From Oscheius onirici (lineage: Eukaryota > Nematoda > Chromadorea > Rhabditida > Rhabditidae): DNA of 64,000 nucleotides. Position 1 is the first letter of the stretch. Each line of letters begins with the position of its first letter. The position numbers and the translations under genes are program-made. This document shows, piece after piece, positions 47,209-56,306 of this stretch. Location of the stretch: contig OW051471.1 of the NCBI GenBank assembly GCA_932521025.1, positions 9,734,001 through 9,798,000 of the forward strand, given 5' to 3'. The notes under the pieces were generated by a model. It was given only the letters and a program-made list of their open reading frames with translations, was not told where the DNA came from and ran no database searches.

Positions 47209-50200
47209 ATGAAACTATTCATCACTGATCTCCGTCAAAAAGGCCACAGTTTTATGTTGGATTCTCCTTTGGTGGATTTTTTCGGATTGTCCTACGTAAC
47301 GTATGTTTTACCTTTATGAGCGACTTCACTTCCGGGGTCCTTCTACAGAGACAAATTGAAACATGTTTTTCAAGTCCAAAAAGTGTTAGAGCTTTTGTAA
47401 AAAAACAGATCTTAATTGGAATTAAAGGATCGAATCCCGTTTCTAGGAATAACGACTTGTATGCTGGCCCTCCGTCTTTTCCAGTATACACTGTGATAAA
47501 ATCGCACACAAGTGGTGATGCGATACTTGAAGAAGAACAAGTCGTCTTGGCTCTAACTAGTCCAGACGCACAGTTGAATCATTTGGGTGCGCTGTGTCTA
47601 AAATTCTTCGCTGACCTTCACCCTATCCTACAAGAAGTGTTCAATTTTGGTAGACAGTTGTCAAAAACGTACGTTATGACTGTTAATGGGACGTTTCATT
47701 GCATTCCTTACGACTATCTTCAAAAGGTACAAGTTTTTTCCTGCAAAATAATGTTTAGACCTCAATTGAACAATGGGAAACTGTAATCGAACCACTATTT
47801 CACGACATAGAAAATCAGAATTGGGTAAACCTAACGGTCTTGTTTAAACGAATTTTTCCAAGAATCCCTCCATAGTGAAAACATTCTTTAATTTCATAGC
47901 TCATGGCGAGGAAGAGTTTGTTGACAAGACCCTGAAGAAACTCTGTACAGTTCTTGAAGCACAGGCATGATTCTGAGATTGAGCTGATGCTTATGCGAAT
48001 TGTAGCTCGAAAAGTGTTCTCCAACATTCACTGAATACTTTTGGCAATCACAGGAAAAGATTGAACTATGTTTTGATATTTTAACTCAGTTCTGCTGGGA
48101 AAGATGTTTCTTCTCTCCTGCTGGCATAAACCGGAAGCTCTCAACACATCCATTTTATGTGCCCGGGGAAAGTGCTCCATTTGGGAAGGGCTGGTCAAAA
48201 GAGACCTTTTCCAGCAAGTTTCTTCAGCAGATGCAGGCTAGTTTAGGAAATACTGCATAAACAAGAATTTAGAAAACTACAAATATTTTCGAAACTGCGT
48301 TGCGCGGAAACCTTATGCTATACTTTGATCCCGGTAAGTTTATACCGAAAATGCAGAAATTCGTTAGGGCTGTTCAACAAAGTCTCCATAATCTTCAAAG
48401 ACGTGGCTGAGCTGAAATCTGTACTTTCCAACATCATGGTCAGTTACAGTGTTGTTTCCCGTCCAAGGAAATAGACTGCCCAAAACAGAAATCAAGCCGC
48501 AGTCATAAAACTTTCAGAAGGAATGTCGTCGTCGACAAATCGCAGTCACAGAGTTTGACACTCTGTTGCAAAGCTTGAAGGACCCGTATAAGACACACAC
48601 TCAAGTTCGTCTGATGAGGAGCTCTGGATTCTATCCACAGCTTCAGTTGAATCACTTTTTGAAAACACTGGTGTGTATAAACTTCAAAACTAGGCAGCCT
48701 TAACTTTAGCGTTCACTAGCACAAGATAAAGTTACCGAGCAAATCACACGTTTCATGGCTGGAATATTTGTTGAACCGAACCTTTTTCTGCTCATCGAAG
48801 CTGACAACAACGTGAGCTTTCCTTTTAATTTTAATAAAGTTTAATAAGGTCTTCATTGATGCTTTTCAAAATGTCGGAAAAAGATTAAATGTTGAAATTG
48901 ATTGGGAAGCGTTGGTCAGAATGAAAAGGATCGATGCGACCCTAGTGTCTTGGTTTTCACCTTTCACACTAGTGTCCATCATGAGAAACATCATTTACCT
49001 GGAACAGAAAAAAAATGCATCTTTTACTGTCAGACTATTTCTTCCACCTCACAAAGACTACGGCCCTTTCTCAAAGGTACAAAGCTTTTCGTTCAAAAGT
49101 TTTGAACGGTCATTAGGATCCAAATAATATTCGCCAGTTCATCTTTCGACTATTGGAGCAAGGAGACCCACATGCAACGCTGTCCATAGTGAACGCAATG
49201 GCTAGCGATCAAGACTATATGTTAACGTTTTTCTCCATACTGAAAGAATCAAGCACAAATCATGTGAGTTTATGTCACATCTTACAATTCGGTTGAAAAA
49301 CTGTTGTAATAAGTGTTTTTCGAAAATTATCCATTCTGGTGTCATCTGGTTAACTGTGGCGTTAGTATTCCAGCAAGTACCTACTTCTTTGACTAAAGAA
49401 AACAAGCTGGTATCCAAAACATTGCCAAGAAAATCTTCATGATCATTTTCAGATCGTTTACAATCTTTTCATCTCGGCAATAAACAGTTTGCTACTTTTG
49501 TCGTCTTTGCAGGTCTTCTACACCGTGAGCGACAGTTCTAAAACTCCATGTTTCATTTTCAGAAAATCAAAAAGTTTCTCTCCTCGATCCATCAGTCAGG
49601 AATTGAGGTATATATTTAACAGATGTTAATTGAAGGGTTCTTTCAGAAAGCTTTAAAAGCAAGACATACGGCAGACGAATATTTCGAGTGTTTTTTCGAT
49701 TTTCGCGATCCTTATGGAGCTGTTTCCCCAAAACTGGAGCTAGAGTTTACTACTAAAGCTACCAGGTTTTCTTATGTCTTCTTTGGTGTCTTTTACGCCA
49801 CTTTTATAGTAAGTAGCAAACAGATTATAAGAACTGTTTTCAGAGAGAAGAAAGTGAATATCAAGTGCAAGTTTTGAATTTCTTTCGCAATGTTTTACAC
49901 CAGAACAGACACCTGCGGAGGGTTTTCATGAAACCAGATTTTAGGAAGGTAAAACTTTGTTTGTCTACAGAGTCGGCCATATTCAAATATCTAGTCTTGA
50001 CGTTTACACAATCTCTCAGAAGTTTTCAAAATCTCTCTACTACTAGATATAGCGGTAACTGTTTAAGATAATGTACGACACCATATTAACTTCGATGTTC
50101 TTCGTTCCGCTAAAAGAGCTCCAGAACTTATTTGAAAGGGACTGGACTGAAGTTTATGCTGCCGACATTATAGGGGCAAGTTGTTATCTTTGAAGCAAGA

Positions 50201-53200
50201 AGTTAAATAACAGAAGCCAATTCTTGGTCACTTCGAAAAGGAAACTCTGAAAGATATAAAAGTTCTGGGACAGAGATCGAAACTTGTGAGAGCATTCAGA
50301 ATACCACAAGCTGCTGTTGCAGTTATTTTCTCTGAAAACTTTGACTTTGTCCAAAATGAGCTTAATCGTCTCATGAGAGTAAGACCCAATCGGTATACCG
50401 AACTGTGCTTTAGGTGCAAGGACATCCTCATATTACTCGGCTTTACGGTTTCGTTGTCGAAAATGACGACCACATTGGTATACTCGTAGAATACTGTGAA
50501 GGCGGATCCTTAGAAAAACGTTCGTTTCATCTTCACACAGGTATCAATTCTTTAGATCTATCAAATCCAGAAGCTGAGGTCAGAGACAAATACGTTCTTT
50601 CTTGGAGCCAACAAGCAGCCAGTGGAATTTTATTCCTTCACGATAATCAGATCGTCCACGGGAGTATAACAACAAAATCGTATTGCTTACGGTATAAGAA
50701 AACCTATTTTGAATCTAGAATGATGTTGAACGCAAGACATGAAAAACTGAAGATTCTTGTGATTGGTCGCTCCAAAATGCGCGAAGATGGAAAAATGAAG
50801 TCGTCAGATACAGGAGCGAGCAAGGATGAAGAACCAACGAAGGAAGTAGATGTTTATTCTTTGGCTTCTTCAATTTTAAGAATTTTTGAAAGGTAGGCGG
50901 TCCGATTCTGTGAGTACCATTTACTTGTCGCTTCTAGCGTAGAACTCTCTGTATAATTTCGAAAACAGAAACGTTTTCAGTCCCGATGAAAAGGATATGA
51001 AAAAAATATCAAATTTTTATATTTTTTAGACTACCGTTATCTCATGATGAGAATGAAACTTCCGGTTCGCATACAAAGAGTATCAACTTATTGAACAGCT
51101 ATATCACAAGGTAATCACAGATTAGGCTCGCTTATCACGATGTTTTAGACTGTTAGGCGCAAACCCGGCAGAACGCAGTACCATGCAAGAGGTTTATAAT
51201 GCTTTTACTACAATCAAAGCTGGCGAAGAAGTGAAATACGAATCCAGAATGGGAACTTCATCACGGATGACACAGAAGCAAAAGATCAAGCTGAACGTGG
51301 AAGAGTTGAACATGCAGCCAATGATAGAATTCTTAGATTTGACATTATTACGTCTTCCTGAAAGTGAGATCACCAGCCAAACAGAGTAAGTTAACGACTG
51401 CGATCTAACCTTGTTGCAGTAACCCAAGTTCTAGAACAGAAGCTGCTGCTGGCTCACAATCAGTTGTGCAGACAGTTGAAACGGGAAATCCGCTTGGACT
51501 GCCGAGAGGAAATGTACGCTTTCTTAATTTTTAACTATTTATTTAGAGAATAAGTAGAGATGAACTGAGGGTACTGATAGAGAATCTCAGTCAGATCATA
51601 AAAATACCACCATCCGAGCCAGAATTTGCCGACAAAGTAAAATTAACTATGACAAATAATATTAAAACTAAGGAGACTGAACTCGAAAGAGCAAGATTTA
51701 TTTTCTCGGCAATGAATAATTTTCCGAATAAAGCAGAAGTCAGGAAATTGGGTGCGGAAGCTTTGTACAAATTTCTTCCAACGACTGTGGAGTTGCTATC
51801 GGAAGAAGAGAAGCGATCCACAGTTTCACTTCTGCTTCAAACTATGGAAGCTGATTTCGAATCAGTATCAGCTTTTCATTGCGGGGCTGGCCTTAGTAAT
51901 TTCGAACCGTCCTATTTAGATGCACAGTATGATTCCTACAAATAGCTTCTACAACTTAGATTCAGTCGAGTAATAGACGACCTGCGCAAAATGCTGGTTT
52001 TTCATTCGGGAAATACAGGGGGATACCATTCTACAGCTTCGCTGTTGTTTAACATGTCGACTATTCCAGAACAACGACCTGATATCCGAGCTTACGGCGG
52101 AATTGAGGTGGGGCGGATTTTGGTGGGACGGACTTAAACAAACATTTTATAGCTTGGAGCCAGTTTACTTTATATTGAAATCAAGGACGAGCTGAAGGCA
52201 TGGGTATATGCAGTTGTATGGAGTTTTCTTAACAATGTCACGGTTGACCTTCCCGAGCACCGCAACAGACTCCTACAGATTGAAATTGTCAACCTTTTTG
52301 ATCATTGCTTCAACACTTGCGACGATAAGAGGTTTGTTCACAATTGAGGCTGAATAGCGTTAAAATTTCACTGCCTATCTCTCTACTACTAAAGCGCAAT
52401 GGTGTCTGTGGTGGACTCTGTTTGGATGTTTGTTTGTTTCTCCGGGTCCTGAAATTTTGGTGTATTGTTAAGAGTCGCCGTCTTCACCCAGACGACCCGG
52501 GTTCGACACCTCAGAAGATCAGAAGAGATCGGTTGACTGGGGAAGGGATCAGGAGAGATCGGTTGACTGGGGAAGGTATCAGAAGAGATCGGTTGAATAG
52601 GGAATCGCTGTGGTTCATACGAGAAACTTCTGTTACTGGAGCATTGAGAGTAATTCGTTTGAGAACAAACTTGAACAGCATGAAAACATTGCTACTCAGC
52701 TGAAAAAAAATCTGCTTTGATTCACAAAATGTTCTCTTTACTTAAACAGACTATAAAGACGACGAAGTCGCCGAAGGCGGCTGGTTGTTAACTAAACTAC
52801 TCAAAACAGTTATCTGAGAAGAACCTTACAAAAAATTGGATAGTTTTCTTTCACAATTTTTTTCAGAATCCTCATACCCATGCTCATTGCTATCGGCAAT
52901 GTTGCAGAAGTGGAGACTCTCCGGAGCCAACTTTTAAACGAAAAGTTGCTAGCAATAATGATGTACCTACACTCATAAAATTCTTAAAATTCATAACTTT
53001 AGACAATTACTCAGCGACGCAGAATCTCTATTAATGGTCGGATTTCTTAGCTCAGAAATCATTTCGTTACTTCTTCTGGAAGAATGGACAAGCATTTCTT
53101 ACCTAAAAGCAACAGTGGAGGAAAAACTAGTACAGGTAACTATTGTCTTGTTCCATTTTTCAAAAACTTCTTATCAGAAACTTGCTACCTGGGATTATGA

Positions 53201-53604
53201 AGTTGAACTAAAAGTTGTGTAAGTTATGATTGTTACTTCAAAAAACCCTTGCAGTTACAATTCATTGAATAAATTTCGTCAAATTTTGGACCACGAGAAT
53301 GTTGCAGCGAAGCATTGGGCTCTTTGTACTTTGCATTACTTGATTCATCAGAACAGTGGAAAGTAAACATTTTAATTTCCTTCCTAGTAAAGTTCAGATA
53401 TTGTCCAATGCTAGACAAACATGGATTCATCCCCTTGCTCGAATCTCTCTCCACAAAAGCGGAGGACCCAAAACTTGTGGATCGTTCTTGGGCGATATTG
53501 GAGAACGTTAACATGTTGTGAGTTATATGTTTTCTATTACGAAAGCCTGTCACTTTAGTAAACAAAGAGAGAACCCGATATCTTTACAAACGCCATCTTT
53601 GTAA
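47209..53604 (+). CDS. Block B pseudokinase-ZYG-11 fusion gene
   Basis: ATG at 47209 (MKLFITDLRQKGHSF), 117 bp after the kinase stop, preceded by an ACTTCAG acceptor. The N-terminal region parallels the kinase genes (EEQVVLALTSPDAQ, ADEYFECFFDFRDPYGAVSP, DWTEVYAADIIG). The kinase-fold domain (about 50220-51240) is degenerate: lysine replaced (VAVIF), HGS for HRD (QIVHGSITTKS), VIGRS for DFG. Its scaffold persists (HITRLYGFVVENDDHIGILV, YCEGGSL, ERSTMQEVYNAF). Reading continues across in-phase introns through a short LRR relic (IEFLDLTLLRL) into armadillo-like repeats: NNVTVDLPEHRNRLL, IAIGNVAEVETLRSQL, and a stretch from LNKFRQILDHENVAAKHWAL through SGKYCPML matching the ZYG-11 C-terminus (compare AVWAMQH...RYCSML in vertebrate ZYG11). 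Most LRRs seen in copy A are missing. End at 53521 or, after one more intron, 53604. A SINE occupies one intron. Confidence 0.68.
52378..52608 (+). mobile_element. tRNA-Glu-derived SINE, copy 1
   Basis: Starts near CTCTCTACTACTAAAGCGCA. The middle (about 52459-52510) reads TGGTGTATTGTTAAGAGTCG, CTTCACCCAGACGACC and CGGGTTCGACACC, matching the A box, anticodon arm (TTC) and B box of tRNA-Glu. It is followed by three 30-bp tandem units containing AGAGATCGGTTGACTGGGGA (52517-52606). It lies in an intron of the block B fusion gene. Related copies are at 54.7 and 58.7 kb. Confidence 0.75.
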
Positions 53605-53656
53605 TTGTACTATTTTATTGAACCTGTGTATAATTGCCTATAAATATGTACAATTA

Positions 53657-54315
53657 TCAGAGAAAAACCTCTTCACAACACGACTCATCACTACTGCTAT
53701 AGAATGCTATTTGTAATTCTTGTAATTGATTATGTTTCTTCACTAAAGGACGATCCAAGTCTTTTTTCATGTTCTTTGTAAACTTTTTCGTGAGCGAGTC
53801 CTTGGAATCTTCCAGAATTTGAGCGGCTTTATCACGGAACTCCGTATTCAGTGTGAGGTAGACGTAGCAGGGAATGGCTAAAACGAAAGAGTTAGCAAGA
53901 GAAATTATAAAACAAACCTGAGCAAAATTGATATCCGAAACTGGCCCAAATTATGAGCCACTGAGGCACTGGGAAAAATTGCATGTACACGTAGATGTAG
54001 GCGGCTGCACAGGAAGAGCAGCAGACGATAGCTGACTGAATGAATACCTTCTTGTGTATTCGTCGAAATTTCATTTTTCCATGGGGAGTTGAACCAGAAC
54101 CGGCTGTGCACAGATAAGCACAGAGGATGGAGTACAGAACAGTGATTATCGCTGCAGTTGAACAGTTAACTATTGGGTGGAGGTAGTTGACGATTGTGGC
54201 GGCTTCCTGAAAACAAAAACTGAATAAAACAAAAGAAATCTCAAGATGCCGAAATAAAAGAACTCCCGATCGCTTTCTTCATATGCGGATATCAACTCCT
54301 CTAATAATCTAAAGC
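53657..54315 (-). pseudogene. Inverted fragment of the SRT receptor (last two exons)
   Basis: This is a near-identical copy (a few percent differences) of 23424-24083 in opposite orientation. It has the exon with KMKFRRIHKKVFIQ, the small intron, and the tail exon ending EEVFL. The first four exons are absent. The copied segment starts within the SINE end (CTTTAGATTATTAGAGG). It lies tail-to-tail with the block B fusion gene, as the intact SRT gene does with block A. The 3' flanks are more diverged than the exons. Confidence 0.85.
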
Positions 54316-54405
54316 CACTACTGAAAACCTCAGCTCAGAATGACAAACAGAATGCTTTTTTGAAAAACGATTTTTGACTTTGGGATCATGTCTAAACTGA
54401 AAATG

Positions 54406-54471
54406 TCCGAATGGCGCAGTGGGTTTGGGATTTTCACGCTGGAGCGACCAGGGTTCGAGTCCGCCGTGAGC
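54406..54471 (+). repeat. tRNA-like element
   Basis: Contains TGGCGCAGTGGG (A-box-like), TTTTCACGCTGGAGCGACC (anticodon-arm-like) and AGGGTTCGAGTCC (B box). Acceptor ends do not pair, so it looks like a tRNA-derived repeat or pseudogene, not a working tRNA. Confidence 0.4.
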
Positions 54472-54699
54472 AAATCTTTTTGTTTTTAAACTGTAGCATT
54501 CTACTGGGCTAAAAAGTACCCCCGTAAAATATCAGCTCGATTGGATCAATAGTTTCCTCAAAAATTCAAATTCGAGCTCAAAAACTCACAATAAGGTGGG
54601 GTAGATGCTGAAATTTGGGACTCAAAATCGTTCCCTAGCCTTTATTTCAAAACATACGTAGCTGTAACAAAATACATACGTAACAATACGTAACAACAC

Positions 54700-54999
54700 T
54701 CTTCTGATCCCTTCCCCAGTCAACAGTTCTCTCCTGATCCCTTCTTTGGCGATCCGATCCCTCTCTGAACTTATACAGATCAACCGGTCAGCTCATATCC
54801 CCTACCGGTTACCCTGACTCTATTTCCTACTCAAAACTTTCGCAAAAATATTTGGCGAGGAGAGGAATCGAACCCGGGTCGTCTGGGTGGAGATGGCGAC
54901 TCTTAACAATACACCAAAATTTTGTGGCCTCGGACAAAAAACCTAACAAACAAAGTCACAGAGTCAGCCGCAGACACCATTGCACTTTAATATTAAAGA
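54700..54999 (-). mobile_element. tRNA-Glu-derived SINE, copy 2
   Basis: On the minus strand it carries TGGTGTATTGTTAAGAGTCG, an anticodon arm with CACCCAGACGACCC, and CGGGTTCGATTCC, followed by a non-tRNA body with AGTCAGGGTAACCGGTAGG and CTGTATAAGTTCAGAGAGGG. It ends near tandem sequences like those of copy 1. It lies just upstream of the rearranged collagen copy 3. Confidence 0.75.
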
Positions 55000-55002
55000 T
55001 AT

Positions 55003-55031
55003 TTTAGGGAATTACTCCCAGCCTGAGCTTT
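55003..55031 (+). repeat. 29-bp fragment of the glutamate receptor gene
   Basis: GGGAATTACTCCCAGCCTGAGC matches the receptor exon start at about 39107-39130 (GGAAATTACTCCCAGCCTGAGC), including part of the acceptor region before it. It sits at the 5' edge of the collagen copy 3 segment and marks the origin of the duplicated block. Confidence 0.6.
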
Positions 55032-55186
55032 TTTTTTCGAGCTTCACTCCAGTTTTCAACAACTAATTTGTTAATTGGAGGTAAATAAAGGAGAGTTTGG
55101 GGCAGCATATACGACAGAGCTAAAACGAGTTTTTATTTGTTTCATTTGTCAAGTGCCATTTTTTTTGAGCCAGTGTTCGATCTCTA

Positions 55187-56079
55187 TGACTGTGGCTGTG
55201 GCCCTCAGCGGTCTAGCTCTAGTCCCGATCCTTTTTGGCGGTCTCTACCTTTTCAATGACATCAACACTTTCTACGACGACGCTCTTTTCGAGCTCCGTC
55301 AATTCAAGATTCATGCCGATGACTCTTGGACTCTGATGGTCACGAAGAACTCTGATCGATCTGCCAGCTTCTCTCAGTTGGTCGGAAGAAACAAGAGAAG
55401 CGACGACAAGTGTAACTGCGGTCCTCAGCCTAGCAACTGTCCTGCTGGTCCACCCGGTCCTCCTGGAGCTCCCGGAGATAAGGGAGAAGATGGCCAGCCT
55501 GGAAAGCCTGGAAATGCTGGAGAAGTAGGAGCTTCGGCTGCCAAGGCTGCCGTTCAAAAGGATTGCATCAAGTGTCCTGCTGGTGAGCCGGGACCTGCTG
55601 GACCCGATGGACCCGCCGGACCCGCCGGTCCCGATGGACAACCTGGACAGCCTGGAGCTCCTGGCAAAGATGGAGAGGTTGGACCTGAAGGACCTGCCGG
55701 AGACGCTGGATCTGACGGGGAGAACGGACCTGCTGGAGAGCCCGGACCCAAGGGACAGGATGGAAAGAAGGGTAAAGGAGCTCCCGGACCTGCTGGTCCC
55801 GCTGGACCTGCTGGAGCTGCTGGAAACAATGGAGCTGCTGGAGCTCCCGGTTCTGATGGACAGCCCGGTGGACCTGGACTCGAAGGTCCCGCTGGAAACA
55901 ATGGAGCTGACGGACAACCAGGTCAGCCTGGAGGACCTGGAAACGCTGGAGCGTAAGTTTTTGTTTAAAACTTTTTTGATCAGACAATTTTCAGGCCCGG
56001 GCCTGATGCTGCCTACTGCCCTTGCCCTCCACGTACTGCCGCTATTCCCGTCGAAGTAAGTAGTGGATATCGGGCTTAG
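55187..56079 (+). CDS. Cuticle collagen, copy 3, with altered 5' end
   Basis: Same collagen as copies 1 and 2, but about 240 bp is missing between GATCTCTATGA and CTGTGGCTGTGGCC. The TATA box, acceptor and first codons are lost. The new junction creates an ATG (55187, MTVAVALSGLALVP), so the protein lacks about five N-terminal residues. A few Y- and X-position changes are seen (GESGP to GEPGP, GPVGP to GPAGP, GPGPEG to GPGLEG), all keeping glycines. The intron is conserved. The C-terminus after DAAYCPCPPRTAAIPVE is shortened by four codons and ends at TAG 56077-56079. The frame is open, but promoter loss makes expression doubtful. Confidence 0.8.
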
Positions 56080-56306
56080 ATCATGAGATTTTACCCTGTA
56101 CATTACTGACAATAAATTATGCAACGAATCTGTACTTTTCCCTGGTAAGCCCTCTCTCCTGCACAGCTCTTTGTTTTAGGAGGAGCCTGGTTGTCGCAGG
56201 GGTAAACAACCTGCATCTTATCAGCTGATCATTAGATGTAGATTCTCAACTCAGCTCTTATCTCAGACGCGTCTTTAGCAAGTTAATACCATGTTGTAGA
56301 AACGAA

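Noticed and set aside
52517..52606. CRISPR-like or satellite array
   Set aside because: Only three contiguous 30-bp units without spacers, within a SINE body in a eukaryotic genome; a simple tandem repeat.
24283..53604. Reading the N-terminal regions as a ubiquitin E4 core or RasGAP domain
   Set aside because: Helical appearance alone suggested these, but none of the defining motifs could be found, so the region is left unrecognised.
54406..54471. Functional tRNA gene
   Set aside because: B box and anticodon-like arm are present, but acceptor stem ends do not pair and the D arm is poor. Listed only as a tRNA-like repeat.
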